NCBI GenBank assembly: GCA_003389385.1
Contig: QQVM01000020.1
Span: 186,001 to 250,000 of the forward strand
Length of the DNA stretch: 64,000 bases
Origin: Bacteroidota bacterium
GTDB lineage: Bacteria > Bacteroidota > Bacteroidia > AKYH767-A > 2013-40CM-41-45
Reading direction: 5' to 3'
Made by a program: the position numbers and the translations under genes. Below the pieces are notes generated by a model. That model did not search any database. It had not been told where the DNA came from and was given only the letters and a program-made list of their open reading frames with translations. Shown piece after piece: positions 48,713 to 58,055 of the stretch. How positions within the stretch are numbered: the stretch's first letter is position 1; each line of letters opens with the position of its first letter.

Positions 48713-50055
48713 AAGACCTTGTAAAAAAATACAATGTGCCTGGTCCCAGATACACAAGTTATCCGACTGTGCCATTTTGGAAAAACACTCCGTCAGAACT
48801 AGAATGGATTGAAAACCTCAACGGCGCAATTGCGAGCTCATGTAATAAAGCAGGTATTTACATTCACCTTCCTTATTGTGAAAGCTTATGCACCTACTGT
48901 GGCTGCAATACGCGAATTACTGTAAATCATTCAGTTGAAGAGCCATATGTTAAAGCAGTATTGGATGAATGGAAAATGTACTTAACCAGCCTCCCGGCAT
49001 TGTCGGGAATTGCAGAGCTACACCTTGGCGGCGGAACACCTACATTCTTTAGTCCTTCCAATCTTCAGAAATTAATTCAAGGCATTTTAAAAGAAACTGA
49101 TGGCAACATTGTACCCGTGATGAGCTTCGAAGGCCATCCTTCCAGTACAAGTTCCGGGCATCTAAAAATCTTAGCTGAATTGGGCTTCAACCGGATAAGT
49201 CTCGGGATTCAGGATTTCGACCCGATTGTACAAGCTGCGATTAACAGGAAACAATCTTTTAACGAAGTTAAATCAGTTACAGAATCAGCCCGGGAATATG
49301 GGTATGATTCGGTCAATTATGATGTGATATTCGGCCTTCCGTTTCAGACCTTGCAAAGTATAGAAGATACAATCAGAAAAGTCATTCTTTTGAGACCTGA
49401 CAGAATTGCATTTTACTCCTATGCTCATGTTCCTTGGATGAAACCGGGTCAGCGTAAATATTCTGAAAAAGATATACCTGACGGTGAAGAGAAACTGAGC
49501 TTGTATAAAAAAGGAAAAGACATATTCCTGGAATCAGGGTATGTCGAGATTGGTATGGATCATTTCGCATTAAAGAGCGATGATTTGTATAAAGCCATGA
49601 CCGCAGGAAAATTGCATAGGAATTTTATGGGTTACACTGTGGCACAATCTTCCGCTGTAATTGGTTTGGGAGTGTCGGCTATAGGTGACTCATGGAACGC
49701 TTTCGCTCAGAATAAAAAGATTGTGGAAGATTATATTCAGAATGTTTCGGAGGGTAAATTTCCCATATTCCGAGGACATTTACTCAGCGAACGTGAATTG
49801 AAACTGAGAAAGATAATTCTCGATCTGATGTGCAACTTTAAAGCAAGCCTGAATTGTTTTGAAAATGATGATTTGCTCATTCAATCATTGGTCAGGCTCG
49901 AATCACTGAAAGAAGATGGGCTTGTTCAAACTGTTGGTCATACTGTGCTTGTCACAGATTCAGGTCGTCCTTTTATTCGAAACATCTGTATGGCATTTGA
50001 CGAAAGTTTATGGATGGAAAATCCTGAATCACAAATGTTCAGCAGTACTGTATGA
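48709..50055 (+). CDS. hemN: Oxygen-independent coproporphyrinogen III dehydrogenase
   Basis: PRYTSYPTVPFW; IYIHLPYCESLCTYCGCNT radical-SAM motif; LHLGGGTPTF; ATGA overlap with queD. Confidence 0.94.
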   Translation: MKDLVKKYNVPGPRYTSYPTVPFWKNTPSELEWIENLNGAIASSCNKAGIYIHLPYCESLCTYCGCNTRITVNHSVEEPYVKAVLDEWKMYLTSLPALSGIAELHLGGGTPTFFSPSNLQKLIQGILKETDGNIVPVMSFEGHPSSTSSGHLKILAELGFNRISLGIQDFDPIVQAAINRKQSFNEVKSVTESAREYGYDSVNYDVIFGLPFQTLQSIEDTIRKVILLRPDRIAFYSYAHVPWMKPGQRKYSEKDIPDGEEKLSLYKKGKDIFLESGYVEIGMDHFALKSDDLYKAMTAGKLHRNFMGYTVAQSSAVIGLGVSAIGDSWNAFAQNKKIVEDYIQNVSEGKFPIFRGHLLSERELKLRKIILDLMCNFKASLNCFENDDLLIQSLVRLESLKEDGLVQTVGHTVLVTDSGRPFIRNICMAFDESLWMENPESQMFSSTV

Positions 50056-50065
50056 AAATTGAGCG

Positions 50066-50788
50066 TTAAAATATTATACCTTCATTTTCGTCAATCACAA
50101 GACTTAAAGGGACAAAATTATCCAATCTGGGAATCTCTGCAAGACGGTGTTGCTTTTTGTCTTTATGTTTTTTGGTTGAGCTATCTGTTTCACTGAATTC
50201 ATAGTTGAGCTCGCCTGAGAATGGATAATACTCATATGAAAAGCTTTCAATTTCACTTTTGCCGGTGCTGAATGCATGCGCTAAATAAAATGCATCAGTA
50301 ATAAACTTGAATGAATAGCGTATTTCCCAGCTGGCTTTGACAGTTTTTCCTTTGAAGTTCACAATCAGATTGTTATCCTTTATTTCAAGTGAATGAAAAG
50401 GATCTGTGGAACTGCTCCAACCGCTGTCTGAAAATATGATATGTTCTGATTGGCTCACCCGAAAAAAGTTTCCGCTTTCAGAACTGGTAAGAATAATTAA
50501 TATTCTGTCTCTTTCAGATTGAGTTGGGCTTTCAGCGGCTTCAGCTTCCAGCTCTGGATTATTCACATGCTTTTTTTGAATAACCATTGCTGTTTCCTGT
50601 CCAGGCAACAAATCCAGATCTCCGCTTACTGTTTTAATCAGTTCCCAGCCAACGGGGATGAAGGATTCAAGGTCAGAAGCGCTCAGGGGAATTTCCGGCA
50701 ACTGGCTTGCAGGTATGAATTCCTGAGCATGTGTAACATGCATAATAAAAATCAGAGACATGAAAAGAATTGGGAGAGGCTTTTTCAT
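50066..50788 (-). CDS. Hypothetical secreted protein
   Basis: 240 aa with signal peptide. Confidence 0.6.
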   Translation of the reverse strand: MKKPLPILFMSLIFIMHVTHAQEFIPASQLPEIPLSASDLESFIPVGWELIKTVSGDLDLLPGQETAMVIQKKHVNNPELEAEAAESPTQSERDRILIILTSSESGNFFRVSQSEHIIFSDSGWSSSTDPFHSLEIKDNNLIVNFKGKTVKASWEIRYSFKFITDAFYLAHAFSTGKSEIESFSYEYYPFSGELNYEFSETDSSTKKHKDKKQHRLAEIPRLDNFVPLSLVIDENEGIIF

Positions 50789-50877
50789 TGTTTGCGACTA
50801 ATTTAGCTATTCTGTTCAAATTGTGAAATTCAATTTACATATCTTGTTTGTTACATTTAATCGAAAAATATTTATCT

Positions 50878-51402
50878 ATGGAATTTTCTGTCGCACATTC
50901 TGTTGAGGTGTTGAGGGTCACTCCTTATGTTCTGAGAGCAATGTTGTCAGGACTGAGTGATGAATGGCTTTACTCGAATGAGGGTAAAGATACATGGTCT
51001 CCATTTGACATACTTGGACATCTTATTCATGGGGAAAAGACAGATTGGGTTCCTCGCATGAACATCATTCTCTCTGGAAATAATGATCGAAAGTTTAAAC
51101 CATTCGATCGTTTCGCGCAGCTGGAGTTGAACAAAGGAAAATCTATCAGCGATTTATTGAATGAGTTTGAGGTTCTTCGTGCTGAAAATATCGGAATTCT
51201 GGAATCGGAGAATTTGACCGCCGATCAGCTGATGCTGACAGGCATACATCCTGAATTTGGAAGGGTGGACCTGAAGCAATTGCTTGCTACATGGATTGTA
51301 CATGATCTCAATCACATTTCCCAGATCTCAAGGGTGATGGCAAGCCAATATTCCGGCTATGTCGGACCATGGAAGACTTATCTTTCAATATTGACAAAGT
51401 AA
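50878..51402 (+). CDS. DinB family protein
   Basis: EVLRVTPYVLRAMLSGLSDEWL...WSPFDILGHLIHGEKTDWVPRM...WIVHDLNHISQI. Confidence 0.85.
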   Translation: MEFSVAHSVEVLRVTPYVLRAMLSGLSDEWLYSNEGKDTWSPFDILGHLIHGEKTDWVPRMNIILSGNNDRKFKPFDRFAQLELNKGKSISDLLNEFEVLRAENIGILESENLTADQLMLTGIHPEFGRVDLKQLLATWIVHDLNHISQISRVMASQYSGYVGPWKTYLSILTK

Positions 51403-51455
51403 TGCATTCCATAGCCAGGCAGGTGTGAATTTTGTGACCAGCCTCATTTCTCCGG

Positions 51456-51469
51456 ATGATTTTGCTCAT
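51456..51469. promoter_or_regulatory. FNR-like palindrome ATGATTTTGCTCAT upstream of osmC-like gene
   Basis: One mismatch; weak GATCTTCG begins 29.5 bp from centre. Confidence 0.45.
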
Positions 51470-51513
51470 GTGAGTCCTTAGCTCTGCATATGATCTTCGT
51501 AAAAAAAACTAAG

Positions 51514-51963
51514 ATGTCAGATACAGAAACTCTTGCGCATACTTATAATACAAGCCTTATTTGGGTAACAGGAGAAGATGAGGGAATCATCAAATCAGGT
51601 ACCCGCATGCCATTGCTTTTCGGTCCCCCGCCGGAGTTCAATGGTACCGATACGGTATGGTCACCCGAGCATTTGTTGCTGGCTTCAGTTTCTTCTTGTT
51701 ACACTACTACCTTGAGGTATTTTGTGAAACTGCTTAAACTGAATATTCATGATTATAAAATGGATGCTGAAATGATCATCACTAAGGAAGGTGCATCCCC
51801 GTTTTCAGTCAGTAAGATTATTTTGAATCCGCACATAGTATTTGCTCATACTCCCGCCCCTAATGTGATTGATAATTTGCTCAGCAAAGCAAAAAGATAT
51901 TGCATTATCAGTAATTCGGTTAATGCCGAGATTGAAGTAAAACCAGAAATCAGTTTTTATTGA
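51514..51963 (+). CDS. OsmC family protein
   Basis: WSPEHLLLASVSSCYTTTLRYFVKLLKLNIHDYKMDAE; start at MSDTETLA preferred over 51490. Confidence 0.85.
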   Translation: MSDTETLAHTYNTSLIWVTGEDEGIIKSGTRMPLLFGPPPEFNGTDTVWSPEHLLLASVSSCYTTTLRYFVKLLKLNIHDYKMDAEMIITKEGASPFSVSKIILNPHIVFAHTPAPNVIDNLLSKAKRYCIISNSVNAEIEVKPEISFY

Positions 51964-52061
51964 AATAGTTTTTTTAAATCAGAAATTTCAATCCTGACTG
52001 ATCTTCATCCCTGATCATAAAGCTATTGTGACTGTATAGTACACTGGTGAATTCTGACTAA

Positions 52062-54479
52062 ATGAATCTATTGGAAATTAAAGAGAAACTGGTTTGCTTT
52101 CATTGCGGAGAAGATTGCAGGGATGATTTGGTGTTAAAAGATGAAAATACTTTTTGTTGTGATGGTTGTCGGTTAGTATATGAAATTTTAACCGAAAATA
52201 AGCTCGATAATTACTATTGTCTGAATAGCAATCCGGGCTTGAGCCAGAAGTCAGAAAGCCGAAGAAAAACATTTGAATTTTTAGATAATGATGAAGTGAA
52301 ACGCAAGCTGCTTCAGTTTGATTCAGGTGGCATTAGCGGTATTACTCTTTCAATTCCAAGGATGCATTGCAGCAGCTGCATATGGTTGTTAGAAAATCTG
52401 AGCAGGTTCAGCGATTCAGTGATTTATTCGAATGTAAACTTCATGCGAAGGGAGCTTGTGGTTCAATTCGAAAATAAGAATTTTAGTCTAAAGAATCTGG
52501 TGGAGCTTTTAACTAAAATCGGTTATGAGCCGGAACTGAATCTGAAACATCTTGAAGGAGAGAGAAAGTCCAAGAAGAACCACAGCAAATATTATCGAAT
52601 TGGTATTGCAGGCTTTGCCTTTGGAAACATTATGCTTTTCAGCTTTCCTGAATATCTGTCTCATGATGACCTGCAACATCCCGGCTTTTCAAAAATGTTC
52701 AATTATCTGAACATGCTCTTGTCTGTTCCGGTTTTTTTTTATTGCAGTCTTCCTTTTTTCAGAGCTGCCATTGACGGGATTAAACAAAAATTTTTCAATA
52801 TCGATGTTCCGATAGCATTGGGTATCCTTGTTATGTTTGTCAGAAGTCTGCACGAGATCCTTGCTGAGATAGGACCAGGATACCTTGATACAATGACAGG
52901 ATTAGTGTTTTTCATGCTTATTGGAAGAAATTACCAGGAGAAATCTTATAGAGCCTTATCCTTCGACAGAGATTATAAATCTTTCTTTCCCATTGCTGTG
53001 ACAATTCTAAAAGATGATAAAGAAATTTCTGTACAACTTTCTGATTTGACTCCCGGTGATAAAGTTCTGATTCGAAACGAAGAGCTCGTTCCTGCAGATT
53101 CAATTGTTTTATCCGGTGAAGCAAGGATTGACTACAGCTTTGTAACAGGGGAGTCAAGAATTGTAAGTGTGGGTCGTGGCGAGCTTATTTACGCCGGAGG
53201 AAGACACTTTGGATCCAGTGTGATTTTGGAAGTGAAGAAAGAAGTGTCACAGAGTTACCTGACAGAGTTATGGAATAAAACAGACCGCTCAACAGAAAAC
53301 CGTGAATCAGGTTTTGAACAATTGGTAAATAAGATCAGTCATTATTTTACGATTGCGATTGTCGGGATAGCATTGTCAGGTCTGGTATACTGGACCTACT
53401 TTGGTCAGGCAAGTATTGGTTGGAATGCTTTCACTGCGGTGCTGATCATTGCCTGTCCCTGCGCCTTGGCGATTTCGTCACCATTTACGCTCGGAAGTAT
53501 CCTGCGCATTTTCGGAAATCAAAAGCTCTATTTAAGAAATGCGAAAGTCATTGAAAAGCTTGCTCAGATTGATACGGTCATATTTGATAAAACCGGAACA
53601 CTGACTGTTCGAAACCAAAATTCTGTCCGCTATCAGGGTATTGTCTTAAGTGATGACGAACTGTCGGCGGTGTCAAATCTCGCATCAGAATCTTTGCATC
53701 CTCTTAGTCAGGCTGTAAGCAAGTATATCCCTCAAAAAAAGATAAGACAAATTGAATCATTTCGTGAAATACCCGGGCATGGGATTGCAGGGGTCAGCGA
53801 ATCTTTACAGATTAAAATTGGTTCAGCTGAATTTGTTGGATTGGATCAGGATAAGCATGCGCCTTTATCGAGCCGTGTTCATCTTAAGATCGGCGATGAG
53901 TATAAGGGTTTTTTTAGCATTGAAAACAGCTATCGGGAAGGAATTGACAAACTTGTTCGACAACTTGAAAAAATGAATATGAAGTTAGAAGTTCTTAGCG
54001 GAGATAATGAGGCAGAATACGAAAACCTGAGATCAATATTTGGTGAAAACACATTGATAAGATTTAATCAATCTCCTTCTGATAAACTCGAGGCCGTAAA
54101 GAAACTTTCTATTCAGGGACGAAAAGTCATGATGGTAGGTGACGGATTGAATGATGCTGGTGCCTTGAATCATAGTTACGCAGGGGTGTCTGTTGCTGAA
54201 GATGAAACTTGTTTCACTCCTTCATGCGATGCTATTTTGCACTCATCCGGAACAAATAGAATTGCCAGGTTTATAGCTGCTTCTGCAGTAAGTCACAAAG
54301 TAATATACTCCAGTTTCGTAATTGCCTTGATATATAATATCGTCGGACTGTTTTTTGCTCTCAGGGGCGAGCTTTCACCTTTGTTTGCAGCAGTCGTCAT
54401 GCCCCTCAGCTCTGTATCAATCATTTTATTCACAACCCTGGCTTCCCGATTTTTAACAATCAGGATTCTGAATCGCTGA
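52062..54479 (+). CDS. ccoI: Copper-type P1B ATPase, CcoI/FixI-like
   Basis: N-term CFHCGEDC...CCDGCRLVYEIL, MHCSSC HMA motif, IACPCALAIS, DKTGTLT, MVGDGLNDAGAL. Confidence 0.92.
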   Translation: MNLLEIKEKLVCFHCGEDCRDDLVLKDENTFCCDGCRLVYEILTENKLDNYYCLNSNPGLSQKSESRRKTFEFLDNDEVKRKLLQFDSGGISGITLSIPRMHCSSCIWLLENLSRFSDSVIYSNVNFMRRELVVQFENKNFSLKNLVELLTKIGYEPELNLKHLEGERKSKKNHSKYYRIGIAGFAFGNIMLFSFPEYLSHDDLQHPGFSKMFNYLNMLLSVPVFFYCSLPFFRAAIDGIKQKFFNIDVPIALGILVMFVRSLHEILAEIGPGYLDTMTGLVFFMLIGRNYQEKSYRALSFDRDYKSFFPIAVTILKDDKEISVQLSDLTPGDKVLIRNEELVPADSIVLSGEARIDYSFVTGESRIVSVGRGELIYAGGRHFGSSVILEVKKEVSQSYLTELWNKTDRSTENRESGFEQLVNKISHYFTIAIVGIALSGLVYWTYFGQASIGWNAFTAVLIIACPCALAISSPFTLGSILRIFGNQKLYLRNAKVIEKLAQIDTVIFDKTGTLTVRNQNSVRYQGIVLSDDELSAVSNLASESLHPLSQAVSKYIPQKKIRQIESFREIPGHGIAGVSESLQIKIGSAEFVGLDQDKHAPLSSRVHLKIGDEYKGFFSIENSYREGIDKLVRQLEKMNMKLEVLSGDNEAEYENLRSIFGENTLIRFNQSPSDKLEAVKKLSIQGRKVMMVGDGLNDAGALNHSYAGVSVAEDETCFTPSCDAILHSSGTNRIARFIAASAVSHKVIYSSFVIALIYNIVGLFFALRGELSPLFAAVVMPLSSVSIILFTTLASRFLTIRILNR

Positions 54480-54504
54480 ACACTAACAGTTTGCAATAGT
54501 CTGA

Positions 54505-54540
54505 CTGATTATTGTCATGCAGTGTGCTGACACTGATCAT
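54505..54540. promoter_or_regulatory. Two FNR-like palindromes 22 bp apart upstream of ccoS
   Basis: CTGATTATTGTCAT (54505-54518) and CTGACACTGATCAT (54527-54540), one mismatch each; TAGTTTTG (54563-54570) begins 29.5 bp from second centre. Confidence 0.7.
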
Positions 54541-54592
54541 TATTGTGAATAAGAATGCAGGATAGTTTTGGCATCCGGGATCATTGATTATC

Positions 54593-54769
54593 ATGTCTGT
54601 AATCTTCCTCCTTATCATTATTAGCCTTCTGATTGCCATTGGTTTTCTGCTCGCCTTTTTATGGAGCGTCAGAGATGGTCAATATGATGATGATTATACT
54701 CCTTCTGTACGGATACTTTTCGAAGAAGAAACTGACAACAGCAAAAAAGAACCAAACTCTGAAATATGA
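54593..54769 (+). CDS. ccoS: cbb3 oxidase assembly protein CcoS
   Basis: MSVIFLLIIISLLIAIGFLLAFLWSVRDGQYDDDYTPSVRILFEE. Confidence 0.92.
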   Translation: MSVIFLLIIISLLIAIGFLLAFLWSVRDGQYDDDYTPSVRILFEEETDNSKKEPNSEI

Positions 54770-56904
54770 ATGTTGAAAAATTCAGTTACGACAACAAGAT
54801 TGTAAAATACTTCGCAGTCGCCACGGTACTGTGGGGAATGGTAGGGATGCTGGTTGGAATTATAATTGCAATTCAGCTCATCGATCCGGCTTATAATGCT
54901 GCTTCTTATCTGAGCTTTGGCAGACTCAGGCCGCTTCACACTAATGCGGTAATTTTCGCATTTGTTGGAAACGGCATGTTCATGGGTGTTTATTATTCTC
55001 TTCAACGTCTGATGAAAGCCAGAATGTTCAGTGATACGCTGAGTTGGCTGCATTTTTGGGGTTGGCAGCTAATCATCGTCCTTGCAGCACTTACACTGCC
55101 TTTTGGTATTAGCTCCGGAAAGGAATATGCTGAGTTAGAGTGGCCAATAGACATAATGATCGCTCTTGTCTGGGTGATCTTTACCGTAAACATGTTCGGA
55201 ACAATCTTTAAGAGAAGAGAAAGACATCTTTATGTTGCAGTATGGTTTTACATAGCTACAGTTATAACCGTTGCTGTATTGCACATTGTAAACTCACTTG
55301 CTATTCCTGTCAGCCTTTTCAAAAGTTACTCTGTTTTTGCAGGTGTACAGGATGCGTTGGTTCAATGGTGGTATGGGCATAATGCAGTAGCATTCTTTTT
55401 AACAACTCCTTTCCTTGGTCTTATGTATTATTTTATTCCAAAGGCAGCGAACCGTCCGGTTTACTCTTATAGGCTTTCAATCATTCACTTCTGGGCTTTA
55501 ATTTTCATCTATATCTGGGCAGGCCCTCATCACTTGCTTTACAATGCATTGCCTGACTGGGCACAGTCTCTCGGAGTTGTATTTTCAGTTATGTTGATAG
55601 CTCCTTCATGGGGAGGAATGATAAATGGTCTTCTGACGCTCAGGGGTGCATGGGATAAAGTAAGGGAAAGTCCGGTGCTTAAATTCATGGTAGTGGCAAT
55701 TACCGCATATGGCATGGCGACTTTCGAAGGACCAATGCTTTCTCTTAAAAATGTAAACGCAATTGCGCATTTCACTGACTGGATTGTTGCTCACGTTCAT
55801 GTCGGAGGATTGGGATGGAATGGTATGCTGACTTTCGGAATACTTTACTGGCTTGTGCCCAAAATGTACAATACAAATCTTTATTCGAAAAAGCTGGCTG
55901 GTTTCCATTTCTGGGCAGCGACTCTTGGAATTATCTTTTACGCAGTTCCAATGTATTGGGCAGGCTTCACTCAGTCTTTAATGTGGAAAGAGTTTACCGC
56001 AGAAGGTGTACTTCGTTATCCGAATTTCCTTGAGACAGTAATTCAGATTATGCCTATGTACAAATTGCGTGTGTTGGGTGGTATTCTATACTTCATTGGT
56101 GCCGGTGTGATGATTTACAATCTTGTGAAAACGGCAAAAGCCGGATCATTTGTATCACAGGAAGGCGCCGAAGCTCCTGCATTGACTAAGCTGGTTAAGG
56201 AGCCCAAGGGTCACTGGCACAGATGGATTGAGCGTCGCCCTGCCCAACTCATGTTCTGGAGCCTAATTGCTATTCTGATTGGAGGTTTGGTTGAGTTAGT
56301 ACCAATGATGACTGTAAAATCAAATGTACCGGTCATATCTTCAGTGAAACCATATACACCCCTTGAACTTCATGGAAGAGATATTTATCTAAGGGAAGGT
56401 TGTTACACTTGCCATAGCCAGATGATTCGTCCTTTCAGGTCAGAGACTGAGAGGTACGGCGAATACAGCAAGGCTGGAGAGTTCGTATACGATCATCCAT
56501 TTCAGTGGGGTTCAAAAAGAAACGGTCCTGATTTGGCCCGTGTTGGGGGTAAATATCCGAATTCATGGCACTACAATCACATGATTGATGTGGAGACAAT
56601 GTCACCCGGCAGTCTCATGCCATCATATCCATTTCTTGCCGAAGATAATCTTGATCTGTCAACCACTGCAGATAAAATAAGAGTCATGAAAAAACTCGGA
56701 GTTCCTTACTCTGAAGGATATGAAAGCAAAGCCGTTGATGATCTTAAGGCGCAGGCTAAAGCGATAGCAGATGATCTGGAAAGCACGGGAATAAAAGTTG
56801 ATCAGGGGAAAGAAATTATTGCTCTGATTGCTTATCTGCAAAAGCTGGGTGTTGACATCAGATCTGATCAGGAAAAGAAACTTACTCAAAACGTAAACCG
56901 ATAA
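54766..56904 (+). CDS. ccoNO: cbb3 cytochrome c oxidase, fused subunits I and II (CcoN-CcoO)
   Basis: CcoN part RPLHTNAVIFAFVGNGMF, WWYGHNAVAFFLT, THVHVGGLGWNG-type; CcoO part GRDIYLREGCYTCHSQMIRPFRSETERYGEYS. Confidence 0.95.
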   Translation: MNVEKFSYDNKIVKYFAVATVLWGMVGMLVGIIIAIQLIDPAYNAASYLSFGRLRPLHTNAVIFAFVGNGMFMGVYYSLQRLMKARMFSDTLSWLHFWGWQLIIVLAALTLPFGISSGKEYAELEWPIDIMIALVWVIFTVNMFGTIFKRRERHLYVAVWFYIATVITVAVLHIVNSLAIPVSLFKSYSVFAGVQDALVQWWYGHNAVAFFLTTPFLGLMYYFIPKAANRPVYSYRLSIIHFWALIFIYIWAGPHHLLYNALPDWAQSLGVVFSVMLIAPSWGGMINGLLTLRGAWDKVRESPVLKFMVVAITAYGMATFEGPMLSLKNVNAIAHFTDWIVAHVHVGGLGWNGMLTFGILYWLVPKMYNTNLYSKKLAGFHFWAATLGIIFYAVPMYWAGFTQSLMWKEFTAEGVLRYPNFLETVIQIMPMYKLRVLGGILYFIGAGVMIYNLVKTAKAGSFVSQEGAEAPALTKLVKEPKGHWHRWIERRPAQLMFWSLIAILIGGLVELVPMMTVKSNVPVISSVKPYTPLELHGRDIYLREGCYTCHSQMIRPFRSETERYGEYSKAGEFVYDHPFQWGSKRNGPDLARVGGKYPNSWHYNHMIDVETMSPGSLMPSYPFLAEDNLDLSTTADKIRVMKKLGVPYSEGYESKAVDDLKAQAKAIADDLESTGIKVDQGKEIIALIAYLQKLGVDIRSDQEKKLTQNVNR

Positions 56905-56908
56905 AAAG

Positions 56909-57106
56909 ATGTTCAAAAATTATTTGCAGTCAATAGACGGAATCGAAATCTATCCTATCATTTCACTTGTGGTCTTTTTTCTGTTCTTCATCATAATGAC
57001 CATTTATGTGATTGGACTTAAGAAAAGAGATATGAGTCTTCTGAGCAATATTCCGTTCACTGGTGAAGATGAATTCAAAACATCAATTCAGAAACAAAAT
57101 AAGTGA
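56909..57106 (+). CDS. Small CcoQ-like membrane protein
   Basis: 65 aa, single TM, between ccoNO and ccoP. Confidence 0.7.
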   Translation: MFKNYLQSIDGIEIYPIISLVVFFLFFIIMTIYVIGLKKRDMSLLSNIPFTGEDEFKTSIQKQNK

Positions 57107-57113
57107 TTGTAAT

Positions 57114-58052
57114 ATGAAAAATATCATTTATCCTGCAATTTCAGGATTAGTTTTTACTCTTGTTCCTCACATCGCTTTTTCAGAAGGCCTTAATACGTCG
57201 AAGGAGTATGTGATTAATACAGCTGCAATCCCGAATGCATTTTTCGACCCTATGGTTTATCTTGGAATATTCATTGCTGTAATAGTTGTGACTGTTTTAA
57301 TTGTGCAATCTATTGCAATCGGTGCAATCACTGAACAACTACGCGGGGAGAAAATTAAAGTCCATGAAGAATCTTATTTAAAGCCGGAGCACAAAAGAAT
57401 TTCTGTTTGGTCTAAGCTCATGAAAGCAATGACCCGGACAGTTCCTGTTGAAAGAGAAGCCGATGTGATGCTAGATCATGATTATGATGGAATCAAGGAG
57501 CTGGATAACAGGTTGCCTCCCTGGTGGCTTTGGGGCTTCTATGTCACTATTGTCTTTTCCCTGATCTATATGGTCGCGTATCATATAACTGGCACCTGGA
57601 AGTTGCAGGATGAAGAATATCTCGCTGAAGTCAAAAAAGCTGAGACGGAAAAAGAAATAAGAATCAAGTCAGGCCAAAATTTGGTGACAGCGGAATCGGT
57701 AGTATTTCTAGACGATCAGCTTTCATTGAGTTCCGGAAAAAAACTTTATGATAATTTCTGCGTCGCATGCCACGGAACCGCAGGGCAGGGTGGAGTCGGT
57801 CCAAATCTGGTAGATGATTTCTGGATTCATGGTGGAGGTGTAAAAAATATATTTAAAGTGATAGAGCAGGGCGTGCCATCCAAAGGAATGATATCATGGA
57901 AGTCTCAATTGTCACCGAAGCAAATGCAGGAACTCTCGAGTTATCTGATGACATTCAAAGGAACAAATCCCCCTGACCAAAAAGCCCCGCAAGGAGAACT
58001 TTGGATAAGTGAGTCTTCCAAAATTGATTCAATGGCATCAGTTAAAATTTAA
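57114..58052 (+). CDS. ccoP: cbb3 oxidase cytochrome c subunit CcoP
   Basis: LDHDYDGIKELDNRLPPWWLWGFYVTIVFSLIY; CVACHGTAGQGGVGPNLVDDFWIHGG. Confidence 0.93.
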   Translation: MKNIIYPAISGLVFTLVPHIAFSEGLNTSKEYVINTAAIPNAFFDPMVYLGIFIAVIVVTVLIVQSIAIGAITEQLRGEKIKVHEESYLKPEHKRISVWSKLMKAMTRTVPVEREADVMLDHDYDGIKELDNRLPPWWLWGFYVTIVFSLIYMVAYHITGTWKLQDEEYLAEVKKAETEKEIRIKSGQNLVTAESVVFLDDQLSLSSGKKLYDNFCVACHGTAGQGGVGPNLVDDFWIHGGGVKNIFKVIEQGVPSKGMISWKSQLSPKQMQELSSYLMTFKGTNPPDQKAPQGELWISESSKIDSMASVKI

Positions 58053-58055
58053 TGA

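Noticed and set aside
51998-52011. CTGATCTTCATCCC upstream of ccoI
   Set aside because: Only the left part matches the palindrome and no -7 element follows at the right distance.
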